Position numbers and translations under genes: made by a program
Virus record (IMG/VR): IMGVR_UViG_3300045922_000259
Coordinates: 1 to 34,384 of that record
Origin: a virus
Length of the DNA: 34,384 bases
Reading direction: 5' to 3' (one strand)
Part shown: piece after piece, positions 16,121 through 23,850 of the stretch
Layout: each line of letters starts with the position of its first letter
Numbering within the stretch: the stretch's first letter is position 1
Notes under the pieces: model-generated
Database searches by the model: none
Seen by the model: the letters and a program-made list of their open reading frames with translations, nothing else
Told to the model about the DNA's origin: nothing

Positions 16121-16804
16121 CGCGCCGCTCCTTCGCTTGTTTCACCTGGGCTTCCGCCATTCCGTCCGCGATCGCGACCAGCAGCTCGCCCGTCACCTCA
16201 GGCGCGGCGCCGAGCGCCTGCGCGACCGCCAAGGCGGCGGCCATGTCGATCCGCATTCCTGTCATGTCCGATGCCAGGCACGCGAACGCTGCGCGCCAGC
16301 ACGCTGTCCCATCGACCGTTTCCGGAGCGTGCTCGACGTATGGACAGCTCAGGCCGCACTCGCGTTCGAGACTGGCGCAACCTCGGCAGTATTCCGGCCC
16401 GCCGCCGCAATGCCATGCGGCGCGGGCCTTGAGGCGTTTCCCTCGGCTTGCACCGCCTGCAACGGATTCATGACGGACTCGAAGAAGGCGAACGCCATCT
16501 CCTCATGACTGAGAAGGACCTCGATCGCTCCCGGCGTGATGGGAACCGCTGCGCCCTCTTCATCCACCACGTTCTCCCAGGCGCGGATGCACTCGCGCCC
16601 AAGCGCCTGGATGGTGAGCATGAGCGCCACGCCACGACGCAGGTTTTCCTGCTCTGGCATCTCTTCCTTGCCGAGCAGTTCGAGCACGCGTCTCCGTGCC
16701 GCCGCCTGCGCCGCCGCAACCATGATCGTGGTGATCGGCGCGACGCGCAGCCGCACGCCATGCGGCAGTTCAACCCACCGCTCCTTCTGCGCGAGTCTGA
16801 ACAT
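16110..16804 (-). CDS. GT: Tail assembly chaperone GT, made by programmed -1 frameshift
   Basis: The ribosome reads gene G for 123 codons, slips back one base on gggaaac (16442-16436), and continues in the -1 frame from 16436 to the TGA at 16110-16112. This adds 108 residues, 231 in all. The extension is clearly coding, although it has no start of its own. It contains CWRAAFACLASDMTGM and IDMAAALAVAQALG, like the gpT/DUF1799 part of other phages. In lambda the GT fusion loads the tape measure and recruits tail tube subunits. The extension is unusually cysteine-rich: seven Cys with spacing C-x6-C-x2-C-x6-C-x3-C near its start, suggesting a metal site. It overlaps H by 11 bp. Confidence 0.88.
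16349..16804 (-). CDS. G: Tail assembly chaperone G (unshifted product)
   Basis: This 151-residue protein has a compact alpha/beta N-terminus (MFRLAQKERWVELPHGVRLR) and a helical body (GVALMLTIQALGRECIRAWE), with an Ala/Pro-rich tail after the slip site. It is the short partner of the GT fusion, and the two must be made in a fixed ratio. Its ATG overlaps the tail-tube stop by one base (TGATG at 16802-16806). Position between the tail tube and tape measure matches lambda gene G. Confidence 0.85.
   Translation of the reverse strand: MFRLAQKERWVELPHGVRLRVAPITTIMVAAAQAAARRRVLELLGKEEMPEQENLRRGVALMLTIQALGRECIRAWENVVDEEGAAVPITPGAIEVLLSHEEMAFAFFESVMNPLQAVQAEGNASRPAPHGIAAAGRNTAEVAPVSNASAA
16396..16442 (-). 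promoter_or_regulatory. Programmed -1 ribosomal frameshift signal
   Basis: The heptamer gggaaac (16442-16436) lies in frame as G-GGA-AAC in gene G, the X-XXY-YYZ form; lambda uses gggaaag. A 7-nt spacer (16435-16429) separates it from a strong stem. The left arm is at 16428-16417, the 8-nt loop at 16416-16409 and the right arm at 16408-16396, making 12 base pairs with one bulged G. All three parts have the standard geometry for -1 slippage. This explains why the cysteine-rich downstream frame has no start codon. Confidence 0.92.
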
Positions 16805-17754
16805 CAGGCGTAGCTCGCTACACCGTTGCGTAGCGTTACGGTCATCATGCGGCCGACGCCAGAGTTGAAAGCGCAGCGGAAATCGAAGCTGGCTTCGATG
16901 CCCTGCGGCCCCTGGATCGGCGTCTTGGCAAGCGAGAGATAGGTCTCATGCAACGTGATGGTGAGACGACGCGTGGCGCTGATGCGGTATTCAAACTCAA
17001 GGGCAATCGCGGTGTTGTTGACCGCGTCATCCAACAGCGTGGTGTCGGCGAAGCGGCTTGTCACCTGCCCGGTGGCACGCGAGAGACCAGGATCAGCACC
17101 CTCGATCCTGAAATCGTCACGGATGGTTTGAACAATCTCGATGCCGTTCGAGAAGTTGAGCTGACCGCCCGTGATTTGCGCCAAGGGCGCGCCATTGCGG
17201 CGGATCACGCCCTGCGCCTTGTTGAAGGCGGTGTAGTCGCGCGTGGTCGGCGTGCCGGCCGACGACGTGTTCGAACGGGTCGATCCTTGCGCGATCAGGG
17301 TGACAGTGGCCGTGGCAGCGCCGGACGGCGAGAAGTCGATTTGGAACGTGTCCGCGCGCACGCCGGACGAAACAGCGTAGTTGGGCACGTCCGGCATCGC
17401 CTGCTCGATGCTGTTTGACGGCAGCGAAGAGGCGCCGGAGACGAAGACGTGCTGGAAGTCGGGCGCGCTGCCTGTGGTGGTCGGTGGTCCGAGCAACAGC
17501 CGCAGCCAGTCGCCGATGAACTCGAGATCGACCGGCACTTCTGCCCGACCCTGGACGGTGACAATGTCGCGGAACGGCGGGGCAACGTCGCGGTTGGTCG
17601 CGAGACCGATCACGTCCGCGTCGATGAAGGGCTGCTCGGCGCCGAGGTCGAACGAAAGGATCGGCATCAGTCGCCAGTTGCCGCCCGGCGGCGTGCCGTA
17701 GACGGCCTCGACCGCCATGTGGATCTTGCTGTTCGCACCGATTGCACGGGCCAT
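16804..17754 (-). CDS. V: Major tail tube protein (lambda V-like)
   Basis: This 316-residue protein uses ATG 17754, with GGAGG correctly placed (ttGGAGGtccacATG); a TTG four codons upstream lies before that site and is rejected. The protein is beta-rich throughout (VTVQGRAEVPVDLEFIGDWL, ATVTLIAQGSTRSN, RRLTITLHETYLSL) and resembles the tail-tube proteins of lambda-like phages. It stacks as hexamers to make the tail tube. The C-terminal part (IEASFDFRCAFNSG, MMTVTLRNG) closes the tube fold. Its stop overlaps the G start. Confidence 0.88.
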   Translation of the reverse strand: MARAIGANSKIHMAVEAVYGTPPGGNWRLMPILSFDLGAEQPFIDADVIGLATNRDVAPPFRDIVTVQGRAEVPVDLEFIGDWLRLLLGPPTTTGSAPDFQHVFVSGASSLPSNSIEQAMPDVPNYAVSSGVRADTFQIDFSPSGAATATVTLIAQGSTRSNTSSAGTPTTRDYTAFNKAQGVIRRNGAPLAQITGGQLNFSNGIEIVQTIRDDFRIEGADPGLSRATGQVTSRFADTTLLDDAVNNTAIALEFEYRISATRRLTITLHETYLSLAKTPIQGPQGIEASFDFRCAFNSGVGRMMTVTLRNGVASYA

Positions 17755-17769
17755 GTGGACCTCCAAAGA

Positions 17770-18216
17770 TCAGGAAAGCGGTGTCTCGCTAGCGGTGAAC
17801 CAAAGCGAGACCGGCACGGACGCGGCGCGCACGGAAGCGGCGCCGTCGAAGTCGAGGTCGTCAAAGGATGGGCTCTCGGGTTGCGCCCATTCGATCGCGC
17901 CGCCGAGCGTGCGGTCGGCGACGATCGCGTCAGCGATTTCCACCAGCAGCTCGTCAAGAAGCTGGGCGCGATCTTCTGGTGTGGAGCCGAGTGCCGCAAC
18001 CACGACCTCGGCCACATGCCGCACCTGCCAGCGTAGCGGCGAGAGGACGGCGGTTTCCTCGGCCGTCTCGCCGTCCTGGACCACGACTAGGCCACCGACC
18101 GTGATACGCTGCGGAACGGTTTCGTTGCGCAGCACCTGCGGCGCGGGCGAGCGCAAGGCGAGAGCAGTCGAGAGCGCGGCATGCAGCGCGGCGATCGCTG
18201 CTTCGCGTGTGCTCAC
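17770..18216 (-). CDS. U: Tail terminator protein (lambda U-like)
   Basis: This 148-residue protein is started at GTG 18216, which overlaps the stop of the preceding tiny gene as GTGA; no strong ribosome site is visible, so coupling decides. It has a helical N-terminus (STREAAIAALHAALSTALAL), then QRITVGGLVVVQDGE and a beta segment (LRWQVRHVAEVVVAALGS). A LDELLVEIADAIVADRTLGG helix and an acidic loop follow. This matches the small tail terminator/completion proteins at this genomic position. They cap the tube and join it to the head. The assignment is mostly positional. Confidence 0.7.
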   Translation of the reverse strand: MSTREAAIAALHAALSTALALRSPAPQVLRNETVPQRITVGGLVVVQDGETAEETAVLSPLRWQVRHVAEVVVAALGSTPEDRAQLLDELLVEIADAIVADRTLGGAIEWAQPESPSFDDLDFDGAASVRAASVPVSLWFTASETPLS

Positions 18217-18335
18217 GGCCGCACCAGATGCAACACGATCATCGCCGCCACGATAACGATCGTCCAAGACGCGATCGCGAGCACACGCCCAACAGCGATG
18301 CAGCGGCCTGTCGACATCCGTCCGTCACTGTCCAT
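18213..18335 (-). CDS. Tiny single-span membrane protein in the connector module
   Basis: This 40-residue frame is MDSDGRMSTGRCIAVGRVLA followed by a strongly hydrophobic helix (IASWTIVIVAAMIVLHLV). ATG 18335 overlaps the end of the upstream gene by 11 bp, and the stop overlaps the tail terminator start (GTGA). This tight packing argues that it is real despite its size. Function unknown; one of three small membrane proteins in this stretch. Confidence 0.6.
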   Translation of the reverse strand: MDSDGRMSTGRCIAVGRVLAIASWTIVIVAAMIVLHLVRP

Positions 18336-19035
18336 TACGCTCCTCCGTCCTCCACTCTCGCACGATCGCGGCTGGCAGCCGTGCGAGCGCCTGATTGCCG
18401 GCGCGCTGCGCATCAAGCCGCTTGGCCAGCCGCACCTCGGGCAGCAACAGAAACATCGGCACGAAGCCCTGCGCAAGCAGGGACTGCTGCCAGGCCGCCG
18501 CGCCCTTGCGCCGCCCCGTCGCCACCGCAGCGATACCACCAGCGATCAGCGGCGCACGCCTGCGGCCAACGCGCTCGCCCTGCCGCACGGGCAGGCACCA
18601 GACAAGCCCGCGCCCGTTCTTGAACGGCCGCACGAATGCCTGCTTGCTATCGACCATCTGCTGAGGAGTGACACGCGGCTTGGCACCACGCCGTCCGCCC
18701 TGGCGGTTGAAACCGGTAGGAATCGCGAGATACTTGCCGTTCCGCGCGCGGATCGTCACGCCACGCTCGAACGCGTCGATGATGTTCGGCACCTTGGTCC
18801 AGACGATGCCAGCCGCGCGCAGGCTCTCGCCGGATTGCGGGAAGACACGCGAGCGCCAGGCGTTGGCGATGCCTCGGCTGCGTTCGCCGAACGCTGCCGT
18901 CACCTGCTGGCGCAGCTCGGTCTTGAGCCGCTCGGTCTCGGCTTTGATGGCGCGCGTCACCGCACGCTCACCAGCCTGCACCTCCTCTTGCAGAATCGTG
19001 CTCAGGTCCTTGACGATGGTTGCAGCGATTTTCAT
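18325..19035 (-). CDS. Phage connector-region protein, DUF6441-like
   Basis: This 236-residue protein starts at ATG 19035, overlapping the previous stop as ATGA; the in-frame extension upstream is Arg-rich shadow sequence. The helical N-terminus (VKDLSTILQEEVQAGERAVT then RAIKAETERLKTEL) is followed by FGERSRGIANAWRSRVFPQSG and a basic C-terminus. This fits phage proteins annotated DUF6441 that occupy the gene-Z/head-tail slot. Its position between the head-tail joiner and tail terminator is the lambda Z position. The exact role is not known. Confidence 0.65.
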   Translation of the reverse strand: MKIAATIVKDLSTILQEEVQAGERAVTRAIKAETERLKTELRQQVTAAFGERSRGIANAWRSRVFPQSGESLRAAGIVWTKVPNIIDAFERGVTIRARNGKYLAIPTGFNRQGGRRGAKPRVTPQQMVDSKQAFVRPFKNGRGLVWCLPVRQGERVGRRRAPLIAGGIAAVATGRRKGAAAWQQSLLAQGFVPMFLLLPEVRLAKRLDAQRAGNQALARLPAAIVREWRTEERNGQ

Positions 19036-19268
19036 CGGCGAGCGTCGCGCAGCGCCCCAGACAGATCGCGAACAGCATCGCGCACCTGATGCAGCGCTTC
19101 CAACGTCTCGCGCTGCAACTCGATGATCATGCGATCCTTTTCCTCGATCCGTTGCTCGGCGCGCATGTAGAGACGCAACATCAGGCCGATGAACAGAAAG
19201 CACACAAGCACGATGATCGGGCTGCTCTCGATCAGCCTCGTCATCAGTGAGATGCTGTCTTCGTTCAT
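19032..19268 (-). CDS. Small membrane protein with coiled-coil tail
   Basis: This 78-residue frame starts at ATG 19268 (ATGA overlap upstream), and its stop overlaps the next start. One membrane helix (SPIIVLVCFLFIGLMLRLYM) is followed by a charged heptad region (EQRIEEKDRMIIELQRETLE). This layout is shared by i-spanins and some class-III-type holin-like or superinfection proteins. It sits directly after a small lipoprotein, so a second spanin-type pair is conceivable, but it is far from the lysis cassette. Function unknown. Confidence 0.7.
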   Translation of the reverse strand: MNEDSISLMTRLIESSPIIVLVCFLFIGLMLRLYMRAEQRIEEKDRMIIELQRETLEALHQVRDAVRDLSGALRDARR

Positions 19269-19462
19269 CGGCCGCACACTTCGCGAATCAGCGCAGCTTG
19301 CGCAGCTACCTGCCGCAGCGTGTCCTCCGTATCCGATGGACTCGGCATGATCGGCCTGATCTCATTGCAGAGATCACGCGGGAACAACACGTCCAGCGCG
19401 CAGCCTGCCATGAGGCCCACCACGAACATGAGCGCGCTGATCTTCGCGAAGACAACAGGCAT
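19265..19462 (-). CDS. Small putative lipoprotein in the connector module
   Basis: This 65-residue protein starts at ATG 19462 behind a strong AAAGGAGG site. The N-terminus (MPVVFAKISALMFVVGLMAGC) ends in a plausible lipobox, M-A-G-C. The mature part is short with one further Cys near the end. It overlaps the next gene as ATGA. The strong ribosome site makes it convincing despite no recognised family. Together with the next membrane protein it looks like an envelope pair acting late or in lysogeny. Confidence 0.7.
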   Translation of the reverse strand: MPVVFAKISALMFVVGLMAGCALDVLFPRDLCNEIRPIMPSPSDTEDTLRQVAAQAALIREVCGR

Positions 19463-19608
19463 GGCGGCCTCCTTTGGCGACGTGTGCGGGATTGCGTGCC
19501 TTGCCCCAAACGCATGCACCACGGGCGGGGTTTGACCGCGCTTTCGCACGGCAGGCACGCTTGGTGTGCTCGGTCGTCCCGCGCGACCGCCCGGAAGGCC
19601 CGTGGCAA
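19463..19608 (-). other. Intergenic gap in the late operon
   Basis: The only sizeable break in the late operon lies between the head-tail joiner and the lipoprotein. I see no gene here. It ends in the strong ribosome site of the lipoprotein gene. It could carry an internal promoter or processing site, but no clear -10/-35 pair was found. Confidence 0.4.
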
Positions 19609-19920
19609 TCAGTTGCGACGACAGAACGCAGTCGTCGAGGCGTCGAACGCCGACCGCTCGATGTGTTGAACGGTCAGCGTGTCCGAGCCGATCACGAACG
19701 TGTCGCCAGCCGCGAGCGTCGGCGCGGCAGACGTTGCGACAGTCACGACGTCCGTTGCCTGCACAATCGCGGTGTCGAATGCGCCAGCAACGCGGTCCGG
19801 CGATGATCGCACCGCGCGGATCGCAACACCAGGCCCGCTGCCACCTGGATACCAGACGACATCCGTGCCGATGTTGCGATCCGCCGCAAGCGTTGCCATC
19901 GCCGCAGCGAATGCGTTCAT
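19609..19920 (-). CDS. Head-tail joining protein (lambda FII-like)
   Basis: This 103-residue protein starts at ATG 19920, overlapping the decoration gene stop as ATGA. The block LAAGDTFVIGSDTLTVQHIE near residues 69-88 parallels the RRGDTLTIG-x-x-x-x-V-x-R-V strand pair of lambda gpFII, and the C-terminus ends CRRN. Its position, directly after the decoration protein, is the lambda order. It joins the head vertex to the tail. Similarity is local and by eye. Confidence 0.7.
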   Translation of the reverse strand: MNAFAAAMATLAADRNIGTDVVWYPGGSGPGVAIRAVRSSPDRVAGAFDTAIVQATDVVTVATSAAPTLAAGDTFVIGSDTLTVQHIERSAFDASTTAFCRRN

Positions 19921-20264
19921 GCGCCGGAAGCAGGCACGCGCATGAGCGCGACGCGCGCAGTCGCGTCGGATGTTGCCGCCGCCTGCGTTGCGATCGCCAC
20001 CTGAAAGTTGCCGGTCGCGGTCGTCGTGAGGCGACGGTTCGTGTTGTCCCAGAAGATGCGCGCGCCGGCCGTGAACGACTGCGACGTGTCCTTTGGGAGG
20101 TCGAACACGCCGCGCGTCACGATCTCGACCTGCGCATTCTGCGCCGCGTCGGACTGCGCCACGCCGAAGATGCTGCCGACCATGACGCCTTGCCCGGCGG
20201 TCACGCCGCCAGAATACGGCACCGTGACCGTCAGGATATCGCCAGACTGAAGGTAGGTCTTCAT
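19917..20264 (-). CDS. Capsid decoration/cement protein (DUF2190)
   Basis: This 115-residue protein starts behind GGAG (aacGGAGacccaacATG). It is a compact all-beta domain with GVTAGQGVMVGSIFGVAQ, GVFDLPKD, GARIFWDNTNRRL and GNFQVAIAT, the DUF2190 family that decorates HK97-fold capsids in place of lambda gpD. It follows the capsid gene. It is clearly homologous to residues 1-115 of the giant protein at 2294-5605, so one of the two was duplicated from the other. Confidence 0.88.
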   Translation of the reverse strand: MKTYLQSGDILTVTVPYSGGVTAGQGVMVGSIFGVAQSDAAQNAQVEIVTRGVFDLPKDTSQSFTAGARIFWDNTNRRLTTTATGNFQVAIATQAAATSDATARVALMRVPASGA

Positions 20265-20283
20265 GTTGGGTCTCCGTTTGCGT

Positions 20284-20307
20284 GCGGGCTGCGCTCAGGC
20301 AGCCCGC
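20284..20307 (-). terminator. Intercistronic hairpin between capsid and decoration genes
   Basis: The arms gcgggctgc (20284-20292) and gcagcccgc (20299-20307) form a perfect 9-bp stem with a 6-nt loop. It lies between the stop of the capsid fusion and the ribosome site of the decoration gene. No T-run follows, so it is more likely an mRNA-stabilising or partially terminating element that tunes the dose of the two head proteins than a full terminator. Confidence 0.55.
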
Positions 20308-20323
20308 GCCTTTCGTCAGGTCA

Positions 20324-22378
20324 TCACAGACCGGGGTTGAACCACGCGCCGCGCCAGTCAATGGCGCCGACACCGAAGTCGAACACAACGCTGACCTCGA
20401 TGCCGTCGGTGCTCTGCACCGGTCCCGTCGTGACCTGCGGTCCCTGGGCGCCGTTGAGATAGCCATACATGTAGACTGGCGCCGTCAGCGGATCGGAGAA
20501 CAGATACCACCGATTGTTCGGGATCAGCGGCTCGACAAGCGGCTGGAGCAGACCCGACCACACGTTGGCGTTGGACACCTGCGCGGCCGCGACGGGCACC
20601 GTGATCTGCCGCGCCGCGAGCTCCTGATTCGGCCCGACCAGAAGCGTCATGCGGCTACCGATGGAGATCGGCAGACCGTCGAGCGTCTTCTGCTTCATGA
20701 TCGCCGCGCGACCAGCGCCGACGTTGGTTAGGTCGATCGCCGTGCCCGACGCTGCCTTATTCGCACGCGCCGCGCCAGTCGCGAACACCGGCGCGTTGCC
20801 GGTGGTCAGCGTCGGACCATCGCCGCTCGCGCTGTTGAGCAGCGCGTAGGCCGTCGCGTTCTCGAAGTCGGCCACGCGCCGACCGATCATCGCCGCGAAG
20901 TCGGTAAAGGCGCCGAGGTCGTCATTCACCAGCATCTGTCGCGTGACGCGGATGCGCCGCGCGAACGTCTGCAGGTAGACGATCTCCTGGCTCTCGCTGA
21001 GCGTGCCGGCCACGATCTCGCCGCCCTCGCCGAGCGGGAGGAGAGTCGGGAAGTCGCCGGCGCGCAGGAAGCGGTGCGCCTTGAAGTCCCTGAAGTCCCG
21101 ACGCATGAAAATCTGCCGATAGGTCGGCTGCGCCGGTTCATACGAGGCGAGCAGCATCTTGTTTGCCGCCGCCGAAAGCAGAAGCGGGAAGTCACTTGTC
21201 GTGTGAAACGCGCGTTCGGCCAGCACGGCCGGGTTGCGCGGGATGTTGCGCTCGCCCCGCGCGCGCATGATCTCCGCGATCATGTCGGATGGACGCCAAC
21301 CCATGAACTCGACGTGACGGCCGTTGCCGCGCGGCTGGTAGCCGGGCATGGCGCGGACCGCGATCGCCTCCGCCATGGCGTCGATGATCGCCGTCGGATC
21401 GTCACCGCTGTTCGGGTCCACTACGATCGGCGGCCGTGGCTGGCTGCGCACCAGTTCGTCGAACAGCGCCTTGCGCGTGTCATCGGCCGACCAGCCGTCG
21501 GCGATCGCCTTTGCACGCACTGCGGTGACGCGATCGGCCGGCAGCATCGCGCGCGCCGCTTCGATCGCACTGTCGATCCCAGCGATGCGTTCGCGTTCGG
21601 CGCGCTGCGCCTCCGCGCGGACGACATCGATGTCGACCGTCGCGGGAACGGCGCGTTCGGTCTCTGTGGCCTGGCTCACGGTGGTCTCGTGCTGCGAGGT
21701 CGTCGGCGCGGCGGACGGCTGCGCCGACATGTTGGCGGCCGGCTCGGCCGGCGACTTCTGAGGCATCATCGTCTCCTGTTCGATCAGGGCTGGCTCAACT
21801 GCGACGGCGGGCGCGCCCTGCAACGCCTCGCCTCGCATCGCCGCGTCCCGATCCACCGGGATCGGCACGACGGAAATCTCGAATGGCTCCCAGTCCACAG
21901 CGCGATGCACCGTCTCGCCGGTCGCGCTGTCTGGCTGCTGCTCGTAGCGGTGCACGCGATACCCGACACTCACTGCGCGGAGTGTGCCGTCAGCGATACG
22001 TTGCCATACCGGCTCGACATCGCCGGCCGATGAGAACTGCAACGTCGCATAGCCGCGTCCGCCTTCGATCCGTGCAGACGTGACGCGCCCGAGCACGTCG
22101 CGTGCACCGCCCCGGCGATGGGTGTCGAGCACCGGAGCGCGGCCGGAACGCAGCGCGTCCATCCGCACCGCGTTCGGCGACATGTCAAGTTCTTCGGTGA
22201 TGATCCCAAGCGAAGGCACGTAGTTGCGCGCACGCGCGCCCGTCGACCACACGACCTCGACCGTGCGCGCTGCCTGATCAACGGTCGCCGGCGCAGTGAT
22301 CGCGCGCTGCGCTACGACCGGACCGCTTGCTTCGGTCGCCGACGCGCTGGTGTCTGCGGCCTGTTCGTTATGCTCCAT
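20324..22378 (-). CDS. Prohead protease / major capsid protein fusion
   Basis: This 684-residue protein starts at the second of two adjacent ATGs (22378), which is best spaced from GGAGG; the portal stop overlaps it. Residues about 25-190 form an HK97-type prohead protease (S78-like): RNYVPSLGIITEELDM, LDTHRRGGARDVLGRV with the candidate catalytic His, LRAVSVGYRV with the candidate Ser, and PFEISVVPIPVDRDA. An Ala/Pro/Gln-rich linker and a helical scaffold-like region (about 200-300) follow. The rest (about 330-684) is the HK97-fold capsid, including RNIPRNPAVLAERAFHTTSD, the E-loop region and PTLLPLGEGGEI. Single-chain protease-capsid fusions are known in related phages. The protease should cut itself away during maturation. 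Confidence 0.92.
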   Translation of the reverse strand: MEHNEQAADTSASATEASGPVVAQRAITAPATVDQAARTVEVVWSTGARARNYVPSLGIITEELDMSPNAVRMDALRSGRAPVLDTHRRGGARDVLGRVTSARIEGGRGYATLQFSSAGDVEPVWQRIADGTLRAVSVGYRVHRYEQQPDSATGETVHRAVDWEPFEISVVPIPVDRDAAMRGEALQGAPAVAVEPALIEQETMMPQKSPAEPAANMSAQPSAAPTTSQHETTVSQATETERAVPATVDIDVVRAEAQRAERERIAGIDSAIEAARAMLPADRVTAVRAKAIADGWSADDTRKALFDELVRSQPRPPIVVDPNSGDDPTAIIDAMAEAIAVRAMPGYQPRGNGRHVEFMGWRPSDMIAEIMRARGERNIPRNPAVLAERAFHTTSDFPLLLSAAANKMLLASYEPAQPTYRQIFMRRDFRDFKAHRFLRAGDFPTLLPLGEGGEIVAGTLSESQEIVYLQTFARRIRVTRQMLVNDDLGAFTDFAAMIGRRVADFENATAYALLNSASGDGPTLTTGNAPVFATGAARANKAASGTAIDLTNVGAGRAAIMKQKTLDGLPISIGSRMTLLVGPNQELAARQITVPVAAAQVSNANVWSGLLQPLVEPLIPNNRWYLFSDPLTAPVYMYGYLNGAQGPQVTTGPVQSTDGIEVSVVFDFGVGAIDWRGAWFNPGL
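21764..21777 (-). promoter_or_regulatory. Possible internal ribosome site and start for a protease-free capsid product
   Basis: Inside the fusion gene, AGGAG (21777-21773) precedes twin ATGs at 21769 and 21766, with 3 and 6 nt spacing. The 6-nt spacing to 21766 is ideal. Initiation here would make a product lacking the protease domain but keeping the helical scaffold and capsid, as lambda gene C makes Nu3 from an internal start. Confidence 0.5.
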
Positions 22379-23850
22379 CATGGCCTCCGAGCAGCGATCT
22401 CGTCCGATGCCGCGCTTGTCGCCGCGATCTCGATCGCCGCCATCTGCGACGGGTCTTGCGCCGCACCGGACTTCGTTACACGGCGCGGGTCCGTATCGAG
22501 CGAAATGCCCGCGTCATCGAGCAGCGCGTTGATCTGACGGATCGACGCGATCATCTCGCGGAAGTCGTAACCAAACGACGCCACCGCGTCCGCCCAGGAC
22601 ACATACCCGGCGCGCACTTGCATGATCAGCGCCGTCGTATCCTTGAGCGGATCGATCATCTCATGCGTCGGCGGGACGTGCGAGACGCCCTCCGGCATCG
22701 CCGCGTCCCACAGTCCGAGCAACGCGCCCTGCGCGTGGAATCGATCCGCCACGCGCTGCACCAGCATCGGGATCAACATCCCGTATTGCACCTGCTCACA
22801 CAAACGCCTGAACTCGATCTTGCCTGCGCGCAGCGACGAATAGTTCGCTTGCGTCAGGTCTCCCGACACCTGGTCGTATGTGAGGCCCGCGCCAACGGCA
22901 GTTGCTTCAAGGGCGCGTCGTGCGAACTCTTGATGCGCACCACCGCCCGACGGATTCACGACGTCGACACTGCCCGCGCCGCGCCGATACAGGATCATGC
23001 CAGGCTCGAAGCTTTCGACGGCACGACCGTGCGCGTCGCGCAGCAAGCTCGCCGCCTGGCCTGTCAGCGTGTCGTCGCCCTCCTCGGTTACGACTGCTGC
23101 CAGGCAAGCCTCGATCTTTGCCTTCATCAGCAGCGCCGTCTCGTAGTCGCCGAGATCGCGCAGCCTCAACAGCACCGGCGCGAGCCAAGATACGTCTCGC
23201 AACTGCCCGGGCCGACGCTTCCGATAGACGTGCAATACCTCCGACGCCGGAATGAATTCGCTGGTCATTCCAACGCCTGGCAGCATCCATCCGCCTGGAT
23301 GCGCGCGATACATCCAGTAGCCCGTTGGACGCCCGGCCTCGCCAAGCACGATTCCCTGCACCGTCGGCGCGCCGTCCACCATGCCATTGCGCGAGGTGTC
23401 GAGATAATCGCTCTCCATGACCTGCAACTGCAGGCCGATCGGATTCGCAGGCGACGGCTGCACGACGCGAAAACGCACAAAGCACTCGCCGCTCTCTACC
23501 ACGGCACGCATCACCAGCGCTTGGATGCCGGCGAAGTTCAGATGCCCCTCCGCGTCGCACTCCGCACTTGCCGACCAGCGCGACCACACGTGCGAGTGCA
23601 TCTCGTCCGGCCAGCTCGTCTTGATCCCGTCGCCGACCGCGTTGCCGGTCCACAAATCCACAATCCGGCTGGCGTAGGGATCGTTGCGCACCGCGTCGCG
23701 CGCACGCCGAGCAATCGTCGCCGCAGCAATCCCTACCTCTGTCGTGGCGCTATTGCCTGACGGTGCCCAGGTGGACGACCGCTGATCCAGCGCCGCGTCA
23801 TACCCACGAAACACCTTCAGTGCGCGCCGGAATCGATCAACGATGCCCAT
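22378..23850 (-). CDS. B: Portal protein (lambda B-like)
   Basis: This 490-residue protein starts at ATG 23850, overlapping the gpW-like stop (TGATG). It has the lambda-type portal features: RNDPYASRIVDLWTGNAVGDG near the N-terminus, SGECFVRFRV, IQGIVLGE-type strand, ASEVLHVYRKRRPGQLRDVS and YDQVSGDLTQANYSSLRAGK (about 340-360). It forms the dodecameric ring through which DNA is packaged and leaves. Size and neighbours fit exactly. Confidence 0.93.
   Translation of the reverse strand: MGIVDRFRRALKVFRGYDAALDQRSSTWAPSGNSATTEVGIAAATIARRARDAVRNDPYASRIVDLWTGNAVGDGIKTSWPDEMHSHVWSRWSASAECDAEGHLNFAGIQALVMRAVVESGECFVRFRVVQPSPANPIGLQLQVMESDYLDTSRNGMVDGAPTVQGIVLGEAGRPTGYWMYRAHPGGWMLPGVGMTSEFIPASEVLHVYRKRRPGQLRDVSWLAPVLLRLRDLGDYETALLMKAKIEACLAAVVTEEGDDTLTGQAASLLRDAHGRAVESFEPGMILYRRGAGSVDVVNPSGGGAHQEFARRALEATAVGAGLTYDQVSGDLTQANYSSLRAGKIEFRRLCEQVQYGMLIPMLVQRVADRFHAQGALLGLWDAAMPEGVSHVPPTHEMIDPLKDTTALIMQVRAGYVSWADAVASFGYDFREMIASIRQINALLDDAGISLDTDPRRVTKSGAAQDPSQMAAIEIAATSAASDEIAARRP

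Noticed and set aside
16198-16416. A 72-codon +1-frame open reading frame after gene G
   Set aside because: The -1 frame has the slippery site, stem and coding character. The +1 frame product is Arg-rich shadow.
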